NCBI GenBank assembly: GCA_002839805.1
Contig: PGYT01000005.1
Span: 1 to 64,000 of the forward strand
DNA: 64,000 nucleotides
Reading direction: 5' to 3'
Origin: Ignavibacteriae bacterium HGW-Ignavibacteriae-2
Lineage (GTDB): Bacteria; Bacteroidota; Ignavibacteria; Ignavibacteriales; Melioribacteraceae
Shown: positions 8,785-16,983 of the stretch, in pieces
Numbering within the stretch: position 1 is the stretch's first letter
How the letters are laid out: each line of letters opens with the position of its first letter
Made by a program: the position numbers and the translations under genes
The notes under the pieces: model-generated
Databases searched by the model: none
Told to the model about the DNA's origin: nothing
What the model saw: only the letters and a program-made list of their open reading frames with translations

Positions 8785-9399
8785 TTGCGTGCAGTTCTAG
8801 GGATAGGAAATCCTGGTAAAAAATATAACATTACCCGACACAACATCGGGTTTATGATACTTGACGCCTTTGCTTATAAGGCCAACCTAGAATACCATCC
8901 ATCAAACAGTGATTATTACATAGCGGGAAGCCCCAAAAAGGCTTCCCCTTTCATTTTAATTAAACCCACTACTTTTGTAAATTTAAGCGGTATAGCAGCG
9001 AAACAAGTTTCTGACGAATTTAATATTCACTCGTCGGAATTGCTTGTTATTTCCGATGATGTTAACTTAAGCCCCGGCAAAATTAGAGTTAGAAATTCCG
9101 GCGGTGATGGTGGACACAATGGACTATCATCTATTATTTTTCATTTAGGAACAAATAAATTTCCACGCCTGCGGTTTGGGATAGGAAATGATTTTGAACA
9201 TGGTTCCATGGCTGATTACGTCCTAACCGGTTTTACTAATGACGAATGGCCCGAAATTAAATTTGGCATTAAGTCGACGATACAATTGATTGAAAAATTT
9301 ATTGAAGGCGGTTTTGATGCGTTATTAACTCTAAATAGTCAATTAAATAAGATCGCAAACAATATCTCCAACAAAAAAAATGAAGGTAAAGAGGAGTAA
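8785..9399 (+). CDS. pth: Peptidyl-tRNA hydrolase
   Basis: Recycles tRNA by cleaving peptidyl-tRNA released from stalled ribosomes. It starts with TTG, which places the family-standard N terminus (VLGIGNPGKKYNITRHNIGF) directly after it; this segment holds the catalytic histidine (RHNIGF). Other family segments are LIKPTTFVNLSG, VISDDVNLSPGKIRVR and GGDGGHNGLSS. The 204-residue length is normal, with a lysine-rich tail. It begins ten bases after rplY and is followed by hppA three bases after its stop, so prs-rplY-pth-hppA may form one transcription unit. Confidence 0.95.
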   Translation: MRAVLGIGNPGKKYNITRHNIGFMILDAFAYKANLEYHPSNSDYYIAGSPKKASPFILIKPTTFVNLSGIAAKQVSDEFNIHSSELLVISDDVNLSPGKIRVRNSGGDGGHNGLSSIIFHLGTNKFPRLRFGIGNDFEHGSMADYVLTGFTNDEWPEIKFGIKSTIQLIEKFIEGGFDALLTLNSQLNKIANNISNKKNEGKEE

Positions 9400-9402
9400 A
9401 AT

Positions 9403-11469
9403 ATGGATCTAACAATATACTTAATTCCGATTTCAGGTTTACTTGCGCTTATATATAGCCTCTTTAAGAGCCGGTGGATTGATAAGCAGAGCGCCGGGAC
9501 CGATAAAATGATAGAAATATCTAAACACATTCGCGAAGGAGCTATCGCGTTTCTTAAAACCGAATATAAGGTGTTATTTATTTTTGTTGTAACTATTGCT
9601 GTTCTATTGGCAATTTCGAACTACTCGAATAAAGAATCAAGCTGGTTGATTGCTGTATCGTTTGTTGTTGGAGCGCTTTGCTCTGCTCTGGCGGGTTTTC
9701 TCGGAATGATGGCTGCCACTAAATCGAACGTACGTACCACTAATGCGGCAAGAAGCGGTTTGGGTCCGGCGCTTAAAATAGCATTTTCCGGCGGTTCTAT
9801 TATGGGCATGAATGTAGTAGGTCTTGGGATTTTAGGATTAAGTTTGTTATTCATTATTTATTCCAATTTAGATTGGGATATTTATAGAATAATAAATGTA
9901 CTTTCTGGTTTCTCTCTTGGTGCATCTTCAATAGCTCTTTTTGCCCGTGTTGGCGGCGGAATTTACACCAAAGCCGCAGATGTTGGGGCAGATCTTGCCG
10001 GTAAAGTTTATGAAGGAATTCCCGAGGATGATCCGCGAAACCCTGCCACTATAGCTGATAATGTCGGTGACAACGTTGGTGATGTGGCCGGAATGGGCGC
10101 CGACTTATTTGAGTCGTATGTAGGCGCAATTATCGGCACAATGGTACTGGGTGCTTTATTCGTTTCTCCGGATGTCCCAGAACTTGGTTTGGAGGCGGTA
10201 TTATTACCATTATTTTTAGCCGGAACTGGTATTGTTATTTCAATTTTGGGTACTTTCTTTGTAAATGTTAAAGAAGGGGGTAATCCGCAAAAAGCCTTAA
10301 ACCTTGGTGAATTTGGCGCTTCAGGACTAATGTTAATCGCCGCGTATTTTATTATACAAAATGTTTTGCCAGAAAACTGGACATTTGGCGGATTTTTATA
10401 CACAAATGACGGAGTTTTTTATTCAACAATTATAGGACTTTCTGCTGGTGTTCTTATAGGTTTAGTTACTGAGTACTACACTGGTACAGATTATAAACCT
10501 GTTGCTAATATAGCTAACCAATCAGTTACTGGTGCGGCTACAAATATTATTAGTGGCTTGGGAGTTGGAATGATGTCCACAGGAATTCCAATTTTAATAA
10601 TAGCCGCGAGCATAATCGGAGCTTATCATTTTTCAAATCTTTATGGTATAGCAATTGCCGCTTTAGGAATGCTTTCAACCACAGGCATTCAGCTTGCTGT
10701 TGATGCTTATGGCCCGATTTCCGATAATGCCGGTGGAATTGCCGAAATGGCAGAATTACCTAAAGAAGTTCGAGAGCGAACAGATAAACTTGACGCAGTG
10801 GGAAATACAACTGCAGCAATCGGTAAAGGATTTGCGATTGGTTCAGCAGCTTTAACCGCGTTGGCATTATTTTCAGCTTATATGATGCAGGCTAACATAA
10901 GCACGATAGATTTAGCAAAACCTATTATAATGGGAGGCTTGTTTATCGGAGCTATGCTCCCATATGTTTTTTCAGCAATGTCTATGGGTGCAGTTGGACG
11001 CGCTGCAAAACAGATGATAATAGAAGTTGGCAGACAATTCAGGGAAATTAAAGGATTACGCGAAGGCACCGCAAAAGCTGAATATTCTAAATGCGTTGAA
11101 ATCTCAACAAAAGCGGCAATCAAAGAGATGATGCTTCCTGGATTGATGGCTGTATCCGTGCCTGTATTAGTTGGTTTTGTAAGCAAAGAAATGCTTGCAG
11201 GATTATTAGCTGGTGTTACTTCCAGCGGCGTATTGATGGCAATATTTCAATCTAATGCCGGTGGAGCCTGGGACAATGCGAAAAAATTAATTGAAAGCGG
11301 AATTGAAATAGACGGATTCAAGTATGGCAAGGGTTCAGAAGCTCATAAAGCTTCTGTCGTTGGTGATACTGTTGGTGACCCGTTTAAGGATACAAGCGGA
11401 CCTTCGCTAAATATACTTATTAAGCTTATGTCGGTTGTTTCATTAGTTATTGCACCATTAATTAAATAG
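9403..11469 (+). CDS. hppA: Membrane-bound ion-pumping pyrophosphatase, K+-dependent type
   Basis: An integral membrane pyrophosphatase (688 residues, about 16 membrane helices expected) that couples pyrophosphate hydrolysis to H+ or Na+ export across the cytoplasmic membrane. The substrate-binding core is visible: [18 protein letters not shown] at about 190, [12 protein letters not shown] near 220, and matching acidic motifs near the C terminus ([16 protein letters not shown]). The [10 protein letters not shown] segment at about 467-476 has Ala where K+-independent enzymes have Lys, so it should be K+-dependent. A glutamate in ADLFESYVG occupies the position found in Na+-pumping members, but some H+ pumps share it, so the transported ion stays open. 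It follows pth by three bases. Confidence 0.95.
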   Translation: MDLTIYLIPISGLLALIYSLFKSRWIDKQSAGTDKMIEISKHIREGAIAFLKTEYKVLFIFVVTIAVLLAISNYSNKESSWLIAVSFVVGALCSALAGFLGMMAATKSNVRTTNAARSGLGPALKIAFSGGSIMGMNVVGLGILGLSLLFIIYSNLDWDIYRIINVLSGFSLGASSIALFARVGGGIYTKAADVGADLAGKVYEGIPEDDPRNPATIADNVGDNVGDVAGMGADLFESYVGAIIGTMVLGALFVSPDVPELGLEAVLLPLFLAGTGIVISILGTFFVNVKEGGNPQKALNLGEFGASGLMLIAAYFIIQNVLPENWTFGGFLYTNDGVFYSTIIGLSAGVLIGLVTEYYTGTDYKPVANIANQSVTGAATNIISGLGVGMMSTGIPILIIAASIIGAYHFSNLYGIAIAALGMLSTTGIQLAVDAYGPISDNAGGIAEMAELPKEVRERTDKLDAVGNTTAAIGKGFAIGSAALTALALFSAYMMQANISTIDLAKPIIMGGLFIGAMLPYVFSAMSMGAVGRAAKQMIIEVGRQFREIKGLREGTAKAEYSKCVEISTKAAIKEMMLPGLMAVSVPVLVGFVSKEMLAGLLAGVTSSGVLMAIFQSNAGGAWDNAKKLIESGIEIDGFKYGKGSEAHKASVVGDTVGDPFKDTSGPSLNILIKLMSVVSLVIAPLIK

Positions 11470-11499
11470 TTCTATATTTACAAGTTATATTTTTTAAAA

Positions 11500-11545
11500 C
11501 CCTGCTTCCCGCTGAGTTCGGGAGGCCTAATTGTCCACAGGGAGG
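11500..11545 (+). promoter_or_regulatory. Structured leader of the rpsF operon (candidate S6:S18 autoregulatory RNA)
   Basis: An inner hairpin pairs GCTTCCCG (11504-11511) with CGGGAGGC (11519-11526, one G-U pair) around loop CTGAGTT. An outer helix pairs CCCTG (11500-11504) with CAGGG (11538-11542); the shared G at 11504 can pair in only one helix. The outer helix overlaps the start of the rpsF Shine-Dalgarno sequence, so folding would limit ribosome access. In many bacteria an S6:S18-binding RNA with a conserved CCG controls this operon; a CCG occurs here at 11509-11511. The match to that motif is inferred, not proven. Confidence 0.4.
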
Positions 11546-11551
11546 ATATTA

Positions 11552-11968
11552 ATGAAAAACAATCATTATGAGAGTGTTGTAATTATTAATGCAGCTCTTG
11601 AAGATGAACACATCGATAGTAACATATCACGTATCGAAGAATTCATTAAATCCCACAACGGAGAAATAATTGATATTGATAAATGGGGTCGCAAGCGCTT
11701 AGCTTACCCAATTTCAAAATCAAAATCTGGTTATTATGTTATTTTCAGATTTATTTCTACAAGGGATTTAATTGCTCAATTGGAAAGAACCTACCGTTTG
11801 GATGAGAGTATCATCCGATATTTGACAATTGTTTTGGAGCCCAAAGCTTTAGAATTTATTGCCAAACAAGCCTTGCAAAAGAAAGAAGAGGAAGCTGAAA
11901 AGGCTGAAATAGCAGCACAAGCTTCGGAAGAACAAACAACAAAATCAACGAAAGAAAATACAGAATAG
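11552..11968 (+). CDS. rpsF: 30S ribosomal protein S6
   Basis: Small-subunit protein that pairs with S18 in the platform. 138 residues: the S6 fold at about 1-98 (YESVVIINAAL, KWGRKRLAYPI, GYYVIFRF) followed by a charged Glu/Lys/Ala-rich tail. The frame is open upstream to a TTG at 11531, but the ATG at 11552 follows a strong GGGAGG seven bases away and gives the usual N terminus. It heads the conserved rpsF-ssb-rpsR-rplI operon and lies behind a leader able to form a helix over the ribosome-binding site. Confidence 0.95.
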   Translation: MKNNHYESVVIINAALEDEHIDSNISRIEEFIKSHNGEIIDIDKWGRKRLAYPISKSKSGYYVIFRFISTRDLIAQLERTYRLDESIIRYLTIVLEPKALEFIAKQALQKKEEEAEKAEIAAQASEEQTTKSTKENTE

Positions 11969-11983
11969 CTTGGAGGATTTGAT

Positions 11984-12487
11984 ATGGCTGATCTGAAAAT
12001 GCCTGAATTAAATAGTGTAATTGTAGCTGGTAATCTAACTAAAGATCCTGTATTTCGTGAGACTTCCAATAATACACCGGTTGTTAACTTCCACATTGCC
12101 GCAAATAGAAGATATAAAGACAGCAGCAATCAATGGCAGGAAGATGTTTGTTATGTTGGAGTAGTTGCGTGGAATAAATTGGCAGATAGTTGTAGAGATA
12201 GATTGAGAAAAGGCAGTGCAGTATTGATTGACGGCGAACTTCAGAGTAGAACTTTTAAGACTGAAGACGGTAGAAACAGAACAATAGTAGAAATTAAAGC
12301 AAAAAGAATTCAATTTCTTAACAAGTTACAAAGAACCGATTCCGATGTGAATGATGATGACACAACCGTAATTGAAGATGATTCAGATTCCTCTGATGAT
12401 TCTGTTTCTTACGAGGACAACTCATTCGATAAATTCTTGACTGACGAAGAATCGGATCTTATAAACGGTTCAAGGAAAAAAAATTAA
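11984..12487 (+). CDS. ssb: Single-stranded DNA-binding protein
   Basis: Binds single-stranded DNA during replication, repair and recombination. 167 residues: an OB fold at about 8-115 (NSVIVAGNLTKDPVFRET, VVNFHIAANRRY, VCYVGVVAWNKLAD, GSAVLIDGELQSRTF) and a disordered acidic linker rich in Asp/Ser. The C terminus, ending NGSRKKN, lacks the acidic DDDIPF-like tip that normally recruits partner proteins, although the linker before it is strongly acidic. It lies between rpsF and rpsR, the classic order, with GGAGG before the ATG. Confidence 0.93.
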   Translation: MADLKMPELNSVIVAGNLTKDPVFRETSNNTPVVNFHIAANRRYKDSSNQWQEDVCYVGVVAWNKLADSCRDRLRKGSAVLIDGELQSRTFKTEDGRNRTIVEIKAKRIQFLNKLQRTDSDVNDDDTTVIEDDSDSSDDSVSYEDNSFDKFLTDEESDLINGSRKKN

Positions 12488-12500
12488 AAGGAGTCGTTAA

Positions 12501-12710
12501 ATGAAAACTAGAAGAGTAAGAAGAGTAATCGAAGATTTTATAGATTACAAAGATTCGAAACGGCTTCAGAAATTTGTTACCGACCAGGGTAAAATTATCC
12601 CTAGAAGGATAACAGGTTTAAGTGCAAAACAACATAGAGAGCTTGTACGCGCAATAAAAAGAGCAAGACAAATTGCCATAATGCCATATATTTCTGAAGC
12701 AGTAAAGTAA
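12501..12710 (+). CDS. rpsR: 30S ribosomal protein S18
   Basis: Small-subunit protein that forms a dimer with S6. It has 69 residues, slightly short but complete, with the family segments [19 protein letters not shown] and [33 protein letters not shown] lies just before the ATG. No zinc-binding cysteines are present, so this is the cysteine-free form. It is the third gene of the rpsF operon, 13 bases after ssb. Confidence 0.95.
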   Translation: MKTRRVRRVIEDFIDYKDSKRLQKFVTDQGKIIPRRITGLSAKQHRELVRAIKRARQIAIMPYISEAVK

Positions 12711-12721
12711 GGAGTGAAGTG

Positions 12722-13165
12722 ATGAAAGTAATTTTGAGAAAAAATTTCGACCAAATCGGAAAAATTGGAGACGTTGCAGACGTGAAAGACGGATATGCCC
12801 GCAATTTTCTACTTCCTCGCAAAATTGCATATCCTGCACTTGAGGGAAACGTCAGAGCTCTTGAAGAAGAGAAAAAACAATTAGCTAAAAAACAAGTGAA
12901 AGAATTGGAAGAAGCTCAACACTTGAGTTCGGAATTAGAGAAAGTGTCTGTTACTATACCTGTAAAAGTTGGTGAAGAAGACAAAATATTCGGTTCCGTT
13001 ACAGCTCAAATGATAGCAGAATCTTTGAAGGAAAAAGGTTTCGATATTGATAGACGTAAAATTGAAATTGACGAACCTATAAAAGCACTTGGCATTTATA
13101 GTATAAATGTAAAATTGCACTCAAGTGTAACCGCAGTTGTTAAAACTTGGGTCGTAAGAGAGTAG
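12722..13165 (+). CDS. rplI: 50S ribosomal protein L9
   Basis: Large-subunit protein with two globular domains joined by a long helix. 147 residues: N-terminal domain MKVILRKNFDQIGKIGDVAD with GYARNFLLPRKIA, charged connecting helix (about 45-80), and C-terminal domain ending in a TAVVKTWVVRE strand. A GTG three bases upstream (12719) is in frame, but the ATG at 12722 sits at a better distance from GGAG (12711-12714) and matches the family start. It is the last gene of the rpsF operon and is followed by a clear terminator. Confidence 0.95.
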   Translation: MKVILRKNFDQIGKIGDVADVKDGYARNFLLPRKIAYPALEGNVRALEEEKKQLAKKQVKELEEAQHLSSELEKVSVTIPVKVGEEDKIFGSVTAQMIAESLKEKGFDIDRRKIEIDEPIKALGIYSINVKLHSSVTAVVKTWVVRE

Positions 13166-13176
13166 CAACAATAATT

Positions 13177-13199
13177 AACCGGCATAGCCGGTTTTTTTT
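13177..13199 (+). terminator. Intrinsic terminator after rplI
   Basis: AACCGGC (13177-13183) pairs with GCCGGTT (13187-13193) around ATA and is followed by a run of T. It ends the rpsF-ssb-rpsR-rplI message before secD. Confidence 0.9.
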
Positions 13200-13238
13200 A
13201 ATAATCTTTTTCTAACTAAATAATCCGAAGAAAGTAGA

Positions 13239-15113
13239 ATGAAAGAATTCAGATTTAGAATATTTATAATAGTTGCATTTGTTGCTTTAAGCGTTTACTT
13301 ACTCTACCCTACTTACGCAGATTATACCAACAACAAAGAAATACAATCTACTGTGTCTCTCATTGAAAAAAACATTAAGGTTTCCCAGCCTACAATTTCG
13401 AAGAATAAATTAGAATCAATTCTCGAATTTAAAGAAGATAGTATACGGGTTGCCGATCCTTCAATTAGAGAAAATAGGGAAAAAAGAGTAAAGTTAGGCT
13501 TGGACTTACAAGGCGGAATGTACCTTGTAATGGAAGTAAACACTGCAAAACTTTTAGAAAACCTAGTTAAAAATCCCGATGATGAGTTTAAAGCTATTTT
13601 AAGTGAAGCAGAAGCCGATGCTAGAATTACGGATGAAAATATTGTTTCGATATTAGCTCAAAAAATTCAAGCCAAAGGGAAAAGACTCAGCCGTTATTTC
13701 GGTACAATTCGGGATGAAGACGCTGATATAATAACTAAGTTGCAAGAACAGGAAGCGGATGCGGTTTCCAGAGCAATTGAAATTATCAATAACCGTGTTA
13801 ATCAATACGGTGTCTCGGAACCAAGCATTCAGAAACAAGGTGCCCGCAGAATTATTGTTGAATTACCCGGCATCGCAAAAGAAGAAGAAGCTAAAAGACT
13901 TCTTCAGGGAAGTGCGTTACTTGAATTTAAATTCGCGAGAGAAGCGGATTTCGCAATTCCTATTATGAACAGAATTGACGAAGTATTAGCGGGCAAAATA
14001 GATACATCTAATGTAAAAGATACTACTTCTACAAAGGATATGTCTCAGGAAGATTTTGCTAAACTGCATCCTTTTTATTCAATTGCGGTTATTAATCCTC
14101 AAAGCCCTTATCCGGATGCGTTCGTAAAAGAATCGAATCGCGATAGAATAATGTCTTATCTTAACAGACCCGAGGTTCAAAATGTTATTCCTGACAACGT
14201 TGAATTTCTTTTCAGCGCCAAACCGATAACACAGCAAGAAGGAGAAAATATTTTCCAATTGTATATGGTAAATAAAACTCCAGAATTAACTGGAGGTGTT
14301 ATTACCGATGCTCAGGCGAATATCGATCCTCAATCTACAAGTGCTGTTGTATATATGAACATGGACAGTGAAGGTGCAAGAGAATGGGCTAGAATCACAG
14401 GATCTAACATCGGCAAACGATGTGCGATAGTTTTGGATGGCGGTGTTTATTCCGCGCCAAGAATTAACTCCAAAATTCCTTCAGGCAGATCAGTTATTGA
14501 AGGAATGGAAGATCTTAACGAAGCCAAACTTTTGGAAATTGTTTTGAAAGCCGGTGCTTTACCTGCCCCTGTAGAAATTATTGAAGAAAGAACTGTTGGT
14601 CCTTCATTAGGTCAGGATTCAATTTATCAGGGATTTACATCAACTTTATTAGGGTTTTTTGTAGTTGCTATATTTATGATGGTTTATTACAAAAGAGCCG
14701 GTACTGTTGCCGACCTTGCTTTGTTTTTTACAATGTTATTTATTATGGGTATACTCGCAGGATTTCAGGCCACACTTACTTTGCCGGGTATCGCAGGTAT
14801 AATTTTAACGATTGGTATGGCAGTTGATGCTAACGTTATTATTTATGAAAGAATTAGAGAGGAACTTGCAGTTGGTAAAACGACAAAAGCCGGTATAGAA
14901 AGCGGTTTTGCCCATTCTTTTTCAGCAATTTTTGACTCTAACATAACCACATTCTTCACAGGTATTATACTCTATCAGTTTGGCAGCGGACCTGTTCAGG
15001 GCTTTGCTTTAACATTGATGATAGGAATTGCTTGTAGTTTATTCAGTGCGTTAGTTGTTACGAGATTAATTCTGGATTGGATGGCTGCAAAAGGCCTCCG
15101 TATAAATCTCTGA
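13239..15113 (+). CDS. secD: Protein translocase subunit SecD
   Basis: Inner-membrane component of the SecDF motor that uses the proton gradient to pull exported proteins through SecYEG. 624 residues: one N-terminal membrane helix (about 5-25), LGLDLQGGMYLV at about 87-98, a large periplasmic region (about 100-450) with the RVNQYGVSEPSIQKQG segment, and a C-terminal RND-type block of five helices from about 465, including the TIGMAVDANVIIYERIREE signature near 525. It is followed by secF 32 bases downstream with GGAG before that start. Confidence 0.95.
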   Translation: MKEFRFRIFIIVAFVALSVYLLYPTYADYTNNKEIQSTVSLIEKNIKVSQPTISKNKLESILEFKEDSIRVADPSIRENREKRVKLGLDLQGGMYLVMEVNTAKLLENLVKNPDDEFKAILSEAEADARITDENIVSILAQKIQAKGKRLSRYFGTIRDEDADIITKLQEQEADAVSRAIEIINNRVNQYGVSEPSIQKQGARRIIVELPGIAKEEEAKRLLQGSALLEFKFAREADFAIPIMNRIDEVLAGKIDTSNVKDTTSTKDMSQEDFAKLHPFYSIAVINPQSPYPDAFVKESNRDRIMSYLNRPEVQNVIPDNVEFLFSAKPITQQEGENIFQLYMVNKTPELTGGVITDAQANIDPQSTSAVVYMNMDSEGAREWARITGSNIGKRCAIVLDGGVYSAPRINSKIPSGRSVIEGMEDLNEAKLLEIVLKAGALPAPVEIIEERTVGPSLGQDSIYQGFTSTLLGFFVVAIFMMVYYKRAGTVADLALFFTMLFIMGILAGFQATLTLPGIAGIILTIGMAVDANVIIYERIREELAVGKTTKAGIESGFAHSFSAIFDSNITTFFTGIILYQFGSGPVQGFALTLMIGIACSLFSALVVTRLILDWMAAKGLRINL

Positions 15114-15145
15114 TAATTTTTGATCTATAAGGAGAATTTTAATAA

Positions 15146-16273
15146 ATGCAAATTTTTGATAACTTAAATATCGATTTCCTGGGTAAAAGAAAATATTTCT
15201 ATATGCTTTCCGGTGTGTTATTTATTCTTGGAATGCTCAGCTTATTATTCCGCGGTCTAGAACTTGGTATTGATTTTAAAGGTGGATCTGAAATCGCCTT
15301 AAAATTTGAGAAACCAATTCAGATAAGTGACATAAGAGACGATCTGAGTCAGATAGGATTAGGTAAAATTGAAATAAAAACTTTCGGCGGAGAAACAGGA
15401 GTTCTTATTCGAACCGATTTACAAGCTATACCGGAACAGATTTTCCCGAAAGTTATTTCTACAGTTGAATCAAGTATAGAAGAGTATTACCCCGGAGTAG
15501 CTAAAAATAAAATTGAGACCACGGAATCTTCAATTACATATCAATTTGAAACTGATTCCGTTGCAACAGACCTATCAGCTAAACTTTTTGAAGCTGGACT
15601 GCAATCTATGGCTTTTGAAGGAAATAAGATGTTAGTCCGTGTGGGTATTGCTGATTGGATTGAAGAAGTACTGCGAGATAAAATGCCGGATAATCCTTTC
15701 GTAATCCAAAAAGAGACCAAAGTTGGTCCTAAAATAGGCAGCGAACTTAAAAGAGATTCTATAATTGCAGTACTATTATCCCTTTTAGTAATACTTATTT
15801 ATCTTGGCTTCAGGTTTAAGTTTGTATTCGCTGTGGGCGCTGTTGCGGCATTATTCCACGATGTTTTTATTACGCTCGGACTTTTTTCGCTTTTATATGG
15901 AATAATACCGGGATTAAATCTAGAGGTTTCCATTACAATTGTCGCCGCGTTTTTAACACTTGTCGGTTATTCAATTAACGATACTGTTATTGTTTTTGAC
16001 AGGGTTAGGGAAAATTTCAAGATTCATAAAACTGCAGATCTTGAAACTAATATGAACAACGCGATCAACAAAACTTTTCGACGTACCATTATAACAAGTG
16101 CAACAACTCTTTTTGTTGTAATTGTTCTTCTTGTTTTCGGCGGAGAGGTTCTAAGAGGTTTCGCATTCGCGCTCTTCTTCGGTATAATCTTCGGTACTTA
16201 TTCGTCCATATTTGTGGCCAGTGCGTTTGTATTGGAATACGCTCAAAGATCTAAAAAAAGAATTGAGTTTTAA
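15146..16273 (+). CDS. secF: Protein translocase subunit SecF
   Basis: Partner of SecD in the accessory translocase motor. 375 residues: N-terminal helix (about 17-36), LGIDFKGGSEIALKF at about 40-54, a periplasmic domain (to about 190), then five helices with the family signature VGYSINDTVIVFDRVREN at about 273-290. A normal-length, separate SecF, not fused to SecD. A strong terminator follows at 16298. Confidence 0.95.
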   Translation: MQIFDNLNIDFLGKRKYFYMLSGVLFILGMLSLLFRGLELGIDFKGGSEIALKFEKPIQISDIRDDLSQIGLGKIEIKTFGGETGVLIRTDLQAIPEQIFPKVISTVESSIEEYYPGVAKNKIETTESSITYQFETDSVATDLSAKLFEAGLQSMAFEGNKMLVRVGIADWIEEVLRDKMPDNPFVIQKETKVGPKIGSELKRDSIIAVLLSLLVILIYLGFRFKFVFAVGAVAALFHDVFITLGLFSLLYGIIPGLNLEVSITIVAAFLTLVGYSINDTVIVFDRVRENFKIHKTADLETNMNNAINKTFRRTIITSATTLFVVIVLLVFGGEVLRGFAFALFFGIIFGTYSSIFVASAFVLEYAQRSKKRIEF

Positions 16274-16297
16274 TACGATTGCCTTTTGAAGTTATTT

Positions 16298-16329
16298 AAG
16301 CCGGTTGAATCTCAGCCGGCTTTTTTTTT
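16298..16329 (+). terminator. Intrinsic terminator after secF
   Basis: AAGCCGG (16298-16304) pairs with CCGGCTT (16316-16322) with an 11-base loop, followed by a run of T. It ends the secDF message before the convergent YhhN gene. Confidence 0.88.
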
Positions 16330-16350
16330 GCCTTTCGTGTCGCCTAAATA

Positions 16351-16977
16351 TCACATTACAGAAGATGCAATTATAACCTGAGACGCGTAATAAGTTGAAA
16401 GGATTACGATTTCGGCAGGTTTTATTCTTTCTACAAATTTATTATATGCCAGCATACTGTCAGAAACTAAAAACAATAATGAGGCTACTAAAATATTTCC
16501 TGCATATATGAAGGAATTGTAGATAAATAAATTAACAGCAAAAAAACACATTAGTGAAATTGCCGAAATATAAATTATTACAGGCAGTTTATATTTACTC
16601 TTCCGCAGTTTTAACTTGTTATAAAATACATAGGCATAAATAACTATAAAAAGTATTGGCAGAATATAAATTCTATCGCTGACATTATAAAATGCAATGG
16701 AATAGAATAAGTGCGTCAGAAGAAACGCACCAAGGCCTGCATTAAATAATTTTTCCGGAAACAAGAGAAAAATGTCGCCGGCGAGCGAACAGAATAAACC
16801 AGCAATAATTAAATTGTTATAAAAATAATTTGCCGAACTCAATGAGAATGATAATATAATAATTAAAATTGTTGTGAGCGGTTTGAAGAAAAATACAATT
16901 GAGGGTTTCTTATATTTACCGTAAATAGTAAGAAATCCGGTTATAACTATAACGGAATAAAAGACGAATAACGTCAA
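16351..16977 (-). CDS. YhhN family membrane protein (lysoplasmalogenase-like)
   Basis: A 208-residue integral membrane protein with about eight hydrophobic helices. It carries family landmarks of YhhN/TMEM86: FFFKPLTT near 30, GLFCSLAGDIFLLFPEKLF near 67-85 with the conserved aspartate, LGAFLLTHLFYSIAF, LFLVSDSMLA and STYYASQVI near the C terminus. TMEM86B in animals hydrolyses the vinyl-ether bond of lysoplasmalogens; bacterial members are assumed to act on similar ether lipids. The start is a TTG six bases after the stop of the transglutaminase-like gene, so the two are coupled. The start codon is the least certain part. Confidence 0.78.
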   Translation of the reverse strand: MTLFVFYSVIVITGFLTIYGKYKKPSIVFFFKPLTTILIIILSFSLSSANYFYNNLIIAGLFCSLAGDIFLLFPEKLFNAGLGAFLLTHLFYSIAFYNVSDRIYILPILFIVIYAYVFYNKLKLRKSKYKLPVIIYISAISLMCFFAVNLFIYNSFIYAGNILVASLLFLVSDSMLAYNKFVERIKPAEIVILSTYYASQVIIASSVM

Positions 16978-16983
16978 TATTTT

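Noticed and set aside
9621-11186. Long antisense frames opposite hppA
   Set aside because: They follow from the codon composition of hppA, which is a clear full-length family member; no start signals or family resemblance.
12719-12721. GTG as start of rplI
   Set aside because: It is in frame one codon upstream, but the ATG at 12722 is better spaced from GGAG and matches the L9 N terminus.
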